Assembly (NCBI GenBank): GCA_021823085.1
Contig: JAKAPG010000042.1
Coordinates: forward strand, 1-10,271
Reading direction: 5' to 3'
From: Thermoplasmata archaeon
GTDB taxonomy: Archaea; Thermoplasmatota; Thermoplasmata; Lutacidiplasmatales; UBA184
DNA: 10,271 bases
Part shown: piece after piece, positions 1 through 6,406 of the stretch
Layout of the letters: each line of letters starts with the position of its first letter
Numbering within the stretch: position 1 is the first letter of the stretch
Notes under the pieces: generated by a model
What the model saw: the letters and a program-made list of their open reading frames with translations, nothing else
Database searches by the model: none
Told to the model about the DNA's origin: nothing
Position numbers and translations under genes: made by a program

Positions 1-265
1 GCCAGTTGCAGCCGACCGTTCCGATCGAATAGACCCGGCTTCCCGGGCGGAAGTGCGAGAGCGGCTTCTTCTCGACCGGATCGATCTGGACCGCTGCGAC
101 CTTCCCGTACGTGAGCAGGTCGAGCCGCCCGTCGTTGTTCTTCCGAACGAAACAGAAGCCGTGGGACCCTTGTGGGATCACGCAGTAGCGAGCGCACGCG
201 GTGCAGCGAACCTTGCCGGCCGGCAACGCCTCGAACAGGGTGGCCGGGCGTCCTCCCGCGCTCAT
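1..265 (-). CDS. AmmeMemoRadiSam system radical SAM enzyme (partial, N-terminal part only)
   Basis: This is an iron-sulfur radical SAM protein of the family that co-occurs with AMMECR1 and Memo proteins (the AmmeMemoRadiSam set, formerly annotated as a pyruvate-formate-lyase-activating-like enzyme). Its substrate is not settled. The frame opens with ATG at 265 and leaves the window at its left end after 88 codons. The visible part has an early cysteine cluster: C21, C24 (both in VRCTACARYC), C28 and C38 (HGFCFVR). Next comes the family-typical stretch AAVQIDPVEKKPLSHFRPGS, then SIGTVGCNW. C86 in that last stretch should be the first cysteine of the CxxxCxxC that holds the 4Fe-4S cluster and SAM. 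The rest of the barrel lies outside the window. The gene is divergent from cca. A weak TATA-like element (CTTATC on the minus strand, 291-296) lies about 28 nt upstream of the ATG. The family call is secure from the motif order; the function is not. Confidence 0.85.
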   Translation of the reverse strand, partial: MSAGGRPATLFEALPAGKVRCTACARYCVIPQGSHGFCFVRKNNDGRLDLLTYGKVAAVQIDPVEKKPLSHFRPGSRVYSIGTVGCNW

Positions 266-290
266 CCGAAATTCTAGGTCCGGTCCGCGA

Positions 291-296
291 GATAAG
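291..296 (-). promoter_or_regulatory. Weak TATA-like element upstream of the AmmeMemoRadiSam gene
   Basis: The minus strand reads CTTATC here, centred about 28 nt before the ATG at 265, which is compatible with a leaderless transcript. The match to an archaeal TATA box is poor, so this is a positional guess. The gap 266-397 otherwise holds nothing I recognise. Confidence 0.2.
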
Positions 297-384
297 CTCG
301 ATGGCCTCCGCGCCGCTGCGACCAAGGATTGAAGTCGGGCTCGCCCTCACGAGCCGGCATGCGCGAGCGGCTATCGCCCACCCA

Positions 385-389
385 GGAGG
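385..389 (+). promoter_or_regulatory. Ribosome binding site that selects the GTG start of cca
   Basis: GGAGG lies 8 nt before the GTG at 398. The in-frame ATG at 359 and TTG at 329 have no comparable purine-rich element, so this site favours the shorter protein. Confidence 0.5.
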
Positions 390-397
390 CTGAGCGG

Positions 398-1759
398 GTG
401 GAGGCACGCGTTCGGACCCGCCTCGAGCCGGAGCGGGAGCTGCTGGCCCATCTCGCGGAGGTTCGAGCCGAGCTCGTCCGCGCCGTCGGGCAGGCCGCCC
501 GGGATCGCAAGAGCCCGCTCGTGCGCGCCCTGATCGCCGGTAGCGCCGCCCGCGGGACCTTCCTGAAGGATCGGCTGGATATCGATCTGTTCATGCTCTT
601 TCCCCCCGGCCTCTCCCGCGAGGAACTGAGCCGGCACGGCCTCGAGCTCGCCGAAGCCGTCCTGACCGCTCCCGAGCGCCGCTACGCGGACCACCCCTAC
701 CTTCGGGGAACGTTCCGGGGCTTCACCGTCGACGCGGTCCCGGGCTACGCGGTGACGGACCCGTCGCAGCCCCTGTCCCCCGTCGACCGAACCCCCTTCC
801 ACGACGAGTATCTGCGGACTCACGAGACGCCGGCGATCGTCGCCGACGTCCGCGTCGCGAAGCAGTTCCTCCGGTGCCTCGGAGTCTACGGGTCCGAGGC
901 GCGTACGCAGGGCTTCTCCGGCTACCTGGTCGAACTGTTGGTGCTCCACTCGAAGGGGTTTCGTGCGCTGCTGGGAGAGGCTCGAGGATGGCGGATCCCC
1001 GCACGCATCCGCCCGGCCGCCGAGGATCCCCCGCGCCTCCCCGAGGAGGTGGCTCTCATCCTCGCGGACCCGGTCGATCCGCACCGGAACGTCGCAAGCG
1101 CGCTCTCCCGCCGGAACCTCGCGCTCTTCATCCTTGCGTCGGACGCCTATCTCGCGGAGCCGTCGGAGGCCTGGTTCCGTCCCCCCCCGGAGCGCGTCCT
1201 CACCCGGGCCGAGGCGCTCACGCGCATGGGCGAGCGCGGGACCGAGGTCACGGTTCTCGAGCTCCCCCGCCCTTCGCTCGTCGACGACACGCTCTTCCCC
1301 CAGATCCGCAAAGCCCAGCGGACGCTCGCCGAAGAGGTCGGACGCGCCGGTTTCACCGTGCTCGGATCGGCGAGCGCCGCCGGCCCGAGAGGGGTCGTGG
1401 TCGTCCTGGAGGTGGCGAGCGGCGTACTCCCCGCGGTCCGGATCCAGGACGGACCCCCGGTCGGTCTCGACCGGGTGGGAAGCTTTCTGGAGAAGTGGAC
1501 CCACTCCGGCGAGCGGGTGCTCCAGGGACCCTACGTCGACGAGGAAGGACGCCTCGCCGTCGAGACGCGGAGGCCGGAGCGCTCCTTGGTCGGAACGATC
1601 CGCACGCTCCTGCCCCGGCTCTCCCTCGGCAAGAACCTCACGCCCGGGTCCCACTCCCTGCCGCCGATCCGCCTCCTGGCCGACCAAGCGGATTCCCCGG
1701 AGCTCGACCGCGCGCTCACCGAGCTGTTTGCCAAGCGGCTGCCCTGGCACCGACGCTAG
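398..1759 (+). CDS. cca: Archaeal class I CCA tRNA nucleotidyltransferase
   Basis: Adds or repairs the 3'-terminal CCA of tRNA from CTP and ATP without a nucleic acid template; a cytosolic enzyme required for aminoacylation. With the GTG start the protein has 453 residues, the usual archaeal length. The nucleotidyltransferase core is GSAARGTFLKDRLDIDLF, with metal-binding D61 and D63, followed by the third carboxylate D112 in FTVDAVPGY. These positions are within two residues of what I recall for the Archaeoglobus fulgidus enzyme (59, 61, 110), which supports this start. The family blocks SPVDRTPFHDEYL, FLRCLGVYGSEARTQGFSGY and DPVDPHRNVASALS follow in order. The central and tail domains are more diverged. 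Alternative in-frame starts are ATG 359 and TTG 329; both would add an unconserved N-terminal tail. The gene converges on the membrane-protein gene at 1778 with about 18 bp between. The first active-site carboxylate is Asp, where the A. fulgidus enzyme has Glu, a conservative difference. Confidence 0.95.
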   Translation: MEARVRTRLEPERELLAHLAEVRAELVRAVGQAARDRKSPLVRALIAGSAARGTFLKDRLDIDLFMLFPPGLSREELSRHGLELAEAVLTAPERRYADHPYLRGTFRGFTVDAVPGYAVTDPSQPLSPVDRTPFHDEYLRTHETPAIVADVRVAKQFLRCLGVYGSEARTQGFSGYLVELLVLHSKGFRALLGEARGWRIPARIRPAAEDPPRLPEEVALILADPVDPHRNVASALSRRNLALFILASDAYLAEPSEAWFRPPPERVLTRAEALTRMGERGTEVTVLELPRPSLVDDTLFPQIRKAQRTLAEEVGRAGFTVLGSASAAGPRGVVVVLEVASGVLPAVRIQDGPPVGLDRVGSFLEKWTHSGERVLQGPYVDEEGRLAVETRRPERSLVGTIRTLLPRLSLGKNLTPGSHSLPPIRLLADQADSPELDRALTELFAKRLPWHRR

Positions 1760-1777
1760 CGCCGTCTTCGGGCCGGT

Positions 1778-2158
1778 TCAGAAGCGCGGGACGATGTCGC
1801 TGAGCATGAACCAGATCGCGAGCCACCCGAAGAAGACGACCGCCATCAGCCCGGCCCAATCGCCTTTCGTGTAGACGTGCGCGCGCGGATGGAGGGAATT
1901 GACCAGCGGGTGGAGGCCGAGGAGCCCGGCGAAGCCGATCAGGACGGAGAGGACCCAGGCATCGCTGAACGAAGCGAGCGCGGCGGTCACGGCCCAGGAC
2001 GCGATCCCGACGACGACCGAAAGGAGGCCGGTAACGACCATCCCGAGGGTGACCTCGTACTCCTTCGTGACGAAGGCCTTCTCGTCGAAGACGGGAAACT
2101 GGAACGACGGCTCGGCCGGCGTGGCATCGGCTGCCTTGGGTCGGACCTTCTTCGCCAT
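1778..2158 (-). CDS. Small three-helix membrane protein of unknown function
   Basis: I do not recognise this family. The 126-residue protein has a charged, Ala/Pro-rich cytosolic-looking N-terminus (residues 1-35) and then three hydrophobic segments at about 37-58, 67-87 and 101-119. It ends in the short tail SDIVPRF. A conserved-looking loop between helices 2 and 3 reads LHPLVNSLHPRAHVYTKGDW, with three histidines. No signal peptide cleavage site or enzymatic motif is visible. It starts with ATG only 5 nt after the lipA stop and so is very probably translated from the same mRNA. Its 3' end faces the end of cca. Linkage to lipoate synthesis rests on position alone and may be coincidental. Confidence is good that it is a real coding gene because of the clean alternation of hydrophobic segments and loops. 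Confidence 0.82.
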   Translation of the reverse strand: MAKKVRPKAADATPAEPSFQFPVFDEKAFVTKEYEVTLGMVVTGLLSVVVGIASWAVTAALASFSDAWVLSVLIGFAGLLGLHPLVNSLHPRAHVYTKGDWAGLMAVVFFGWLAIWFMLSDIVPRF

Positions 2159-2163
2159 TGGGT

Positions 2164-3081
2164 TCAGTGGCCCCGACCGAGGTGGGCCCGCTCAAAAAGC
2201 TCGTCGGCCCGGTAGGAACTGCGCACGAGCGGCCCGGAGGCGACACCGGCGAACCCGCGACGCTCGGCCTCCGCGGCCCACCGGTCGAACTCCTCGGGAG
2301 GGACGAACCGCTCGACGGGAAGGTGGCCCCGCGTCGGGCGGAGGTACTGGCCGAACGTAACGAGGTCGACCTTCGCGCCCCGCAGATCGTCCAGCGCCTG
2401 ACCGACCTCGATGTCGCTTTCGCCCAGGCCGAGCATGATCGAGCTCTTCGTGACGAGCCCCGGAGGACCGAGCTCCTTCGCCCGGGCGAGAACGGCGAGG
2501 CTCTGGCCGTAGGCGGCCCGACGATCCCGGACCCGGTCGCTGAGCGACCGGACCGTCTCGAGGTTGTGGGCCAGGACCTCGGGCGTGTCCGCCAGTACGG
2601 TGCGCAGCGCGGGCTCCGACCCTGCGAGGTCCCCGATCAGAAGCTCGACCCGAACGCCGGGCGCTCGCTCGCGCAGTTCCCGGACGGTCCGTGCCATGTG
2701 CGCGGCCCCGCCGTCCGATAGGTCGTCGCGACAGACCTGCGTCAGGACGACGTAGCGAAGGCCGCTGCGGGCGATCGCTTCGGCCACGCGCGCCGGTTCC
2801 CCGGGGTCCACAACGCCCCGGGGCCAACGGGTTTCGACGGCGCAGAAGCCGCATCGCCGGGTGCACTCGGTCCCGAGCAGCATGATCGTCGCGGTGCCGG
2901 CGGACCAACACTCCGCGAGATTCGGACACCGGGCCTCTCGACAGACCGTGCCGAGGTGGAGCTGCTCGAGCGTATCCTTCAGGCCGACGTAGCGGGGTCC
3001 GGCCGGGGGGCGGGTACGGATCCAGCCGGGGAGCACGGGCCGGTCGGCGACGGCCCGGGGTCCGCCGATCGGTGTTGCCAT
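2164..3081 (-). CDS. lipA: Lipoyl synthase (radical SAM)
   Basis: Inserts two sulfur atoms into octanoyl groups on lipoyl domains (E2 subunits of 2-oxoacid dehydrogenases, or the glycine cleavage H protein) to give lipoyl groups; cytosolic. The 305-residue protein keeps the full signature. The auxiliary-cluster motif CX4CX5C is C47, C52, C58 in VCREARCPNLAECW. The radical SAM CX3CX2C is C73, C77, C80 in GTECTRRCGFCAV. Then come VCRDDLSDGGAAHMA and AHNLETVRSL, and the C-terminal RSSY motif (residues 287-290), whose serine ligates the auxiliary cluster. All catalytic ligands are present, so it should be active. The ATG at 3081 is preceded directly by an in-frame GTG at 3084, and either could be used. 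It follows orc by 51 nt and precedes the small membrane gene by 5 nt. No octanoyltransferase or lipoate ligase lies in the window. Its presence implies lipoylated complexes in this archaeon. Confidence 0.96.
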   Translation of the reverse strand: MATPIGGPRAVADRPVLPGWIRTRPPAGPRYVGLKDTLEQLHLGTVCREARCPNLAECWSAGTATIMLLGTECTRRCGFCAVETRWPRGVVDPGEPARVAEAIARSGLRYVVLTQVCRDDLSDGGAAHMARTVRELRERAPGVRVELLIGDLAGSEPALRTVLADTPEVLAHNLETVRSLSDRVRDRRAAYGQSLAVLARAKELGPPGLVTKSSIMLGLGESDIEVGQALDDLRGAKVDLVTFGQYLRPTRGHLPVERFVPPEEFDRWAAEAERRGFAGVASGPLVRSSYRADELFERAHLGRGH

Positions 3082-3106
3082 CACGGCGGCTCGACCCGGG
3101 GGGGGT

Positions 3107-3115
3107 GCATATCCT
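3107..3115 (-). promoter_or_regulatory. Possible TATA element in front of lipA
   Basis: The minus strand reads AAAGGATATGCA around here, with an AT-rich core centred about 27 nt before the GTG at 3084 and 30 nt before the ATG at 3081. It sits in the short gap between orc and lipA and could give lipA its own near-leaderless start. The core is interrupted by G/C, so confidence is low. Confidence 0.3.
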
Positions 3116-3132
3116 TTGCCGAGCCGGCGAGC

Positions 3133-4281
3133 TCAGCGACGCGCCGCGGGTCCGTGCCCCAGCCGCTCCTCGATGAGGGTCGCGAGGTAGCTCGCGGGCA
3201 TCTCGTCCATGCTGATCTCGGCCGAGGTTCCGCTTGCGCCGATCTCGAGCGCGACGAGGCCGGCGCGGTCCAGTTCCTTGAGCGTACGCCAGAACGTCGT
3301 CCGGCTCACGGGCTTCTCCTCGAACTCTTCGAGCAATCCCGCGTGGGTCTCGCGCAGCTTCTGGCTCGATATGGTGGCTCCCTTTCGCCGCAGCGATCGC
3401 GCGAGGGCGAGGAGCACGGTGAGCCCCTGGGTCGATAGCCCCTCGAGCAAGCTCTCGGAAACGGTAGGATAGATCGATCCCTTCGCTGCGCGTACGTCCT
3501 CAGCCGCGATGGCGTCACGCCCGGCCCCCTCGGCAGCGTGGGCCGCGCTGCCGAGCACTTCGAGCGCGAACCGTGCGTCTCCGTTCGGCGCGGCGATACG
3601 AGCAACCTGTCCGAGGATCGAGGGCTCGTAGCTGCCCGGGCGCAGGGCCAGCTCCGCGCGGGCGTCCAGGATGTCCTGCAGCTGCTCGCGGGTGTACGGG
3701 GTCAGTGCGAGCCGATGCGTCGGTCCGAAGCTAGAACGGCTGGCCGGATCGAGATACGGAAGGAGATCGTCCGGAGCGATGAGGATCAAGGAGATCGATC
3801 CCAGCCCGACCTCCGCGGCGCGGCTGAGCAGATAGACGATCTTGGTCTCTTGGCGGACCAGCGCTCCCGCCTCGTCCAGGATGACGAGGTAATGGCGCGG
3901 CTGGCGTCGCGCGCCCTGCTCGAAGACGTCGAGCATCTCGGAAAGGCTGTAACCGCGGTCGGGAAGGTGGACCCCCACGGCCCGCAACAGATCGAGCGCG
4001 ACGGTGCGATCGCTCGCGCGCCGCCAGGCATTGATGTAGACGCTCTTCACCGCCGCTTGCCCGATCCGGCCGTGTCGCTCGAGATCGGCCGCGAGCCGGC
4101 GCGCGAGCACCGTCTTCCCGCTACCGATGCCCCCGTTGATCTGGACGTGGAACGGGACCCCGCGGGAAAGTGACTCCGTGCTCCGGCGCGTGAGGCGCTG
4201 GAGCTCCTCGCTACGGTGGACGAGCTTCGGGGGAAGGAAGTTCGGGTCGAGGGTCTCCTCGTGCAGCAAGATACGGCCCAC
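3133..4281 (-). CDS. Orc1/Cdc6-type AAA+ replication initiator
   Basis: Archaeal Orc1/Cdc6 proteins bind origin repeats and load the MCM helicase. This 382-residue protein, started by GTG at 4281, has the family order. The N-terminal lead-in is LDPNFLPPKLVHRSEELQRL. Walker A is NGGIGSGKT (K56, T57), then VYINAWR. Walker B is YLVILDEAG (D136, E137). The post-sensor region is DPASRSSFGPTHRLALTPYT, with the candidate arginine finger near R182. The sensor-2 arginine is R237 in APNGDARFALEVL. The C-terminal winged helix spans about 285-360, including VSRTTFWRTLKELDRAGLV. One oddity is the sensor-1 strand, which ends LILIAPDD where many Orc1/Cdc6 proteins have an Asn (often as ND), so this may be a diverged paralogue rather than the main initiator. 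It follows tmk by 39 nt and precedes lipA. A 6-bp inverted repeat and a GAGGGG ribosome site lie just before the start. A non-replicative ATPase of the same superfamily is the alternative reading. Confidence 0.9.
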   Translation of the reverse strand: MGRILLHEETLDPNFLPPKLVHRSEELQRLTRRSTESLSRGVPFHVQINGGIGSGKTVLARRLAADLERHGRIGQAAVKSVYINAWRRASDRTVALDLLRAVGVHLPDRGYSLSEMLDVFEQGARRQPRHYLVILDEAGALVRQETKIVYLLSRAAEVGLGSISLILIAPDDLLPYLDPASRSSFGPTHRLALTPYTREQLQDILDARAELALRPGSYEPSILGQVARIAAPNGDARFALEVLGSAAHAAEGAGRDAIAAEDVRAAKGSIYPTVSESLLEGLSTQGLTVLLALARSLRRKGATISSQKLRETHAGLLEEFEEKPVSRTTFWRTLKELDRAGLVALEIGASGTSAEISMDEMPASYLATLIEERLGHGPAARR

Positions 4282-4284
4282 GTT

Positions 4285-4301
4285 CGACCCCTCGCGGGTC
4301 G
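4285..4301. repeat. Inverted repeat directly upstream of orc
   Basis: Perfect 6-bp arms CGACCC (4285-4290) and GGGTCG (4296-4301) flank a 5-nt loop. The repeat ends 3 nt from the orc GTG and covers its probable ribosome binding site (minus-strand GAGGGG). A second short repeat, GCGGG/CCCGC (4313-4317 and 4326-4330), flanks a TTTGATAT stretch that overlaps the tmk stop and could be a TATA-like element. These could be an operator or an mRNA hairpin, or chance in GC-rich DNA. Confidence 0.35.
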
Positions 4302-4320
4302 GCTACCGAGGGGCGGGATA

Positions 4321-4977
4321 TCAAACCCGCGGCGCGCGCGTCGGGCGCGGGCGCGCTCGGGAGATGGTGCAAGCGATCCGATTCGCGAGCGCGCTCGGAC
4401 TTTCGCGCGCGTCGAACCGTCGCCAGCGCCGCTGGGCGGAGAAGGAACGGTAGGCACGGGCGACGCGGCGCAGGACCCGGGCGCGTTCGAGAGGGGCGCG
4501 GGCACGCCTGCGGCCGCGGACGCGCTCCAGAGCGTCGGCGACGGGGAGGTCGAGCCAGACCACCATGTCCGGGGCGATCGTTGCGCCGCGCTCGATCGCG
4601 AGCAGCCGTCGGCGATCCGGGGCGGCCAGGGCGCTGCCCTGGTAGGCCATCGTCGACCAGAACGACCGATCGCTCAGCACCAGATCGCTCCGACGCAGGT
4701 CCTCGACCAGACCGGGAAGGGCAAGATAACGATCGATGGTGAAGAAGACGGCCCCGGTCCACGGCGCCCTGGGCCCTAGGGACTGGGCGTACCTTCCGAG
4801 CTCCGGATCGGAGGGTTCCCGCCGGGTCCGAACCCTCCATCCGCGCCGTCGCAGGAGTGCCGCGACGCGTCGCTGGATCGTGGACTTGCCGGCCCCGTCA
4901 ATCCCCTCGAGGGCGACGTACAGCGCACGGCGCCGCCGGCTCAGGCGACGCTTCGCTCCTCGGGCTCGGGGCTCCAT
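4321..4977 (-). CDS. tmk: Thymidylate kinase
   Basis: Phosphorylates dTMP to dTDP with ATP in the dTTP pathway; cytosolic. The 218-residue protein has the P-loop GIDGAGKST (residues 25-33), the DR motif FFTIDRYLALPGL (78-90), and the thymidylate-kinase block LVLSDRSFWSTMAYQGSAL (99-117). Then come PDMVVWLDLPVADALERV and an Arg-rich LID segment at about 153-175. The family normally begins only two or three residues before the LEGxDGxGKS block. Here about 18 mostly basic residues precede it, because ATG 4977 is the only standard start codon after which the frame is open; the only later candidates before the P-loop are CTG codons. This start lies 37 nt inside the end of the tatD-like gene, so the two are probably translationally coupled. 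The C-terminal tail (SRARPRPTRAPRV) is also strongly basic and not typical. Confidence 0.9.
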   Translation of the reverse strand: MEPRARGAKRRLSRRRRALYVALEGIDGAGKSTIQRRVAALLRRRGWRVRTRREPSDPELGRYAQSLGPRAPWTGAVFFTIDRYLALPGLVEDLRRSDLVLSDRSFWSTMAYQGSALAAPDRRRLLAIERGATIAPDMVVWLDLPVADALERVRGRRRARAPLERARVLRRVARAYRSFSAQRRWRRFDARESPSALANRIACTISRARPRPTRAPRV

Positions 4978-5816
4978 CCGTAGACCTCACGAATCGCGCG
5001 CTCAAAGGGGATGCGCAGCCGTTCGAGCTTCTCCGGATGAGCGCCGGCAATCCACATCGCACGGCGGGGGATCGTCGCGATGTCGAGCACTGCGCCGGGT
5101 CGATTCGGATCGTCCAGGAAGTCGGTCTCTAGGAACCACGGACCCGGATCCTCCAGGACCTCCAAGACCATGTCGCGACGCGCGAGGTAGGAGGGGGTGA
5201 GGTGCTCGGGCCACCCGGCCGGGAACCTCGCTCGCGCGTAGTGCTTGACGAGACGGCGCGGAGGAAGGCCCGAGGCCCGTGCCCGTCGATCGAGCCGCAC
5301 GATCTCCTCCTCGTTAAGGTCCTCGCAGTGAACGATCGCGGGACAGTCCGAGTCCTTCGCTACGGAGAGTGCGAGGTCGAAGAGCTCTTCGCTCGCCCGA
5401 TGGACCGCGGGGTCCGAGACTTCGAAATGCGGCCGACCGACCTCGCCGATGGCCACCGCTCTCCGGTCCCGCACCCAGCGGCCGGCCAGCTCGAGAGCGG
5501 CGCGGTGCAGCGCGACGGCCGTGGGAATCCCGAGCCGATCGGCCGCTCCGAGGAGGTCGATGGGATACGGGGCCACGACGCAATACGCGACGACCCCGGT
5601 CTCGCCTCGGATCCGGGCGGCGAGTGCCTCCGTCACCTCGAACTGGCGTCGATAGCTCTCGAGCTCCAGGGGGAGGTCCGCCGCGTAGTTCTGGGTCGTC
5701 AGGAAGAGGTGGGTGCCCCCCGCGGACCGGAACCGTGCGGCGGCACGGACGCCCCCTGCGTGCGGGGAGAGATGGCAGTGGTGGTCGACGATCGGAAGGT
5801 CGGCCGGCAGCGGCAT
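4941..5816 (-). CDS. TatD-like metal-dependent hydrolase (archaeal, TIM-barrel)
   Basis: Member of the amidohydrolase/TatD superfamily of TIM-barrel metallohydrolases. Relatives act as nucleases or esterases, but the substrate of this archaeal branch is not established. The 291-residue protein has metal ligands in the expected order: HxH in VDHHCHLS (H13, H15), E125 in AIGEVGRPHF, H163 in AIVHCEDL, H192 in RLVKHYAR and D232 in FLETDFLDD. It fits the archaeal predicted-hydrolase group (COG1831-like, from memory) better than bacterial TatD. It starts with ATG 5816, 23 nt after the tbp stop and with a GGGAGCGGGA purine stretch upstream, and its end overlaps tmk by 37 nt. The position between tbp and tmk would suit a nucleic-acid or nucleotide role, but that is only inference from neighbours. 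Confidence 0.87.
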   Translation of the reverse strand: MPLPADLPIVDHHCHLSPHAGGVRAAARFRSAGGTHLFLTTQNYAADLPLELESYRRQFEVTEALAARIRGETGVVAYCVVAPYPIDLLGAADRLGIPTAVALHRAALELAGRWVRDRRAVAIGEVGRPHFEVSDPAVHRASEELFDLALSVAKDSDCPAIVHCEDLNEEEIVRLDRRARASGLPPRRLVKHYARARFPAGWPEHLTPSYLARRDMVLEVLEDPGPWFLETDFLDDPNRPGAVLDIATIPRRAMWIAGAHPEKLERLRIPFERAIREVYGWSPEPEERSVA

Positions 5817-5839
5817 TCCCGCTCCCGAGCCGCCCGCGC

Positions 5840-6385
5840 TCAGCGAAGGAGTCCGGCGCCCTGCAGCTCCTTCGTGATCTTCTTGACGGCGACCTCGACG
5901 TCCGAGGGCTTGCGCGCCCCGGTACAGACGAGCTTCCCGCTGCCGAAGAGAAGAACGACGACCCGCGGCTCGTCAATGCGGCAGACCAGCCCGGGGAACT
6001 GTTCGGGCTCGTACTCCACGCGGTCGAGCCCCAGCGTCACGGCAATCGCGTTAAGGTTGATCTCGCTCTCGAGGTCGGAGCTCGCGACGATGTTCTGCAC
6101 CTCGATCTTCGGGTGCATGTTGATCTTCTGGCCGCCCTTGCGGATCTGCTGGGAGACCTTGGCGATCGAGTCCTCGACCTCCTTCATGCTCTTCGCGCCC
6201 GTGCACACGACCTTTCCGGACCGGAACAGCAGGATCGCGGTCTTGGGCTGCTTCAGCCGATAGATGAGCCCGGGGAACTGCTCGGGTTCGTACTCAGCTC
6301 CGTCGAGCCCGAGCGCGATCGACTGCAGGTCCAACTCGTCCCCGAGGGAGGTCGAGGCGACGACGTTCTCGATTCGGATCTTCAC
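5840..6385 (-). CDS. tbp: TATA-box-binding protein (TBP)
   Basis: General archaeal transcription factor that binds and bends the TATA box and recruits TFB and RNA polymerase. The 181-residue protein is two direct repeats (about 1-90 and 91-181). Each carries EYEPEQFPGL followed by LLFxSGKxVCTGA. The four DNA-kinking phenylalanines are all present with canonical spacing: F37/F54 in the first half and F130/F147 in the second. The start is GTG at 6385, with GAGAGGT six nt upstream as ribosome binding site. The protein has the usual archaeal length and no acidic C-terminal tail. It appears to head the packed series tatD-like, tmk, orc, lipA and the small membrane gene. The upstream 83 bp is the most AT-rich part of the window and carries tandem TATA-like boxes, so self-regulation by TBP is conceivable. 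Identification is secure. Confidence 0.98.
   Translation of the reverse strand: MKIRIENVVASTSLGDELDLQSIALGLDGAEYEPEQFPGLIYRLKQPKTAILLFRSGKVVCTGAKSMKEVEDSIAKVSQQIRKGGQKINMHPKIEVQNIVASSDLESEINLNAIAVTLGLDRVEYEPEQFPGLVCRIDEPRVVVLLFGSGKLVCTGARKPSDVEVAVKKITKELQGAGLLR
5991..6016. repeat. DNA-level repeat within tbp, copy in the second half
   Basis: This 26-bp segment encodes EYEPEQFPG of the C-terminal half of TBP. It matches 6270-6295 at 24 of 26 positions in direct orientation. The two differences are at 6002 and 6008. Confidence 0.7.
6270..6295. repeat. DNA-level repeat within tbp, copy in the first half
   Basis: Partner of 5991-6016. It encodes the same peptide in the N-terminal half of TBP. 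The protein repeat is ancient, so this closeness at DNA level reflects either shared codon choice or recent gene conversion between the halves. Confidence 0.7.
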
Positions 6386-6391
6386 GATCCA

Positions 6392-6398
6392 ACCTCTC
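6392..6398 (-). promoter_or_regulatory. Ribosome binding site of tbp
   Basis: The minus strand reads GAGAGGT, ending 6-7 nt before the GTG start of tbp. A Shine-Dalgarno site here means a leadered tbp transcript, which favours the distal of the two TATA-like boxes upstream. Confidence 0.6.
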
Positions 6399-6406
6399 TC
6401 GTGGGG

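Noticed and set aside
371..1750. 459-codon open frame antisense to cca
   Set aside because: It mirrors the high-GC codon pattern of cca, shows no domain or hydrophobic pattern, and cca itself has clear catalytic motifs.
1760..1777. Shared terminator between convergent cca and the membrane gene
   Set aside because: The gap is too short, with no hairpin and no T-run on either strand.
874..1874. Two roughly 300-codon open frames overlapping cca in other plus-strand frames
   Set aside because: Both are Arg/Pro/Ser-rich shadow translations typical of GC-rich DNA with no recognisable motif.
4282..4320. Replication origin next to orc
   Set aside because: The gap before orc is only 39 bp, is not AT-rich and shows no origin-recognition-box repeats; the tbp upstream region is AT-rich but also lacks them.
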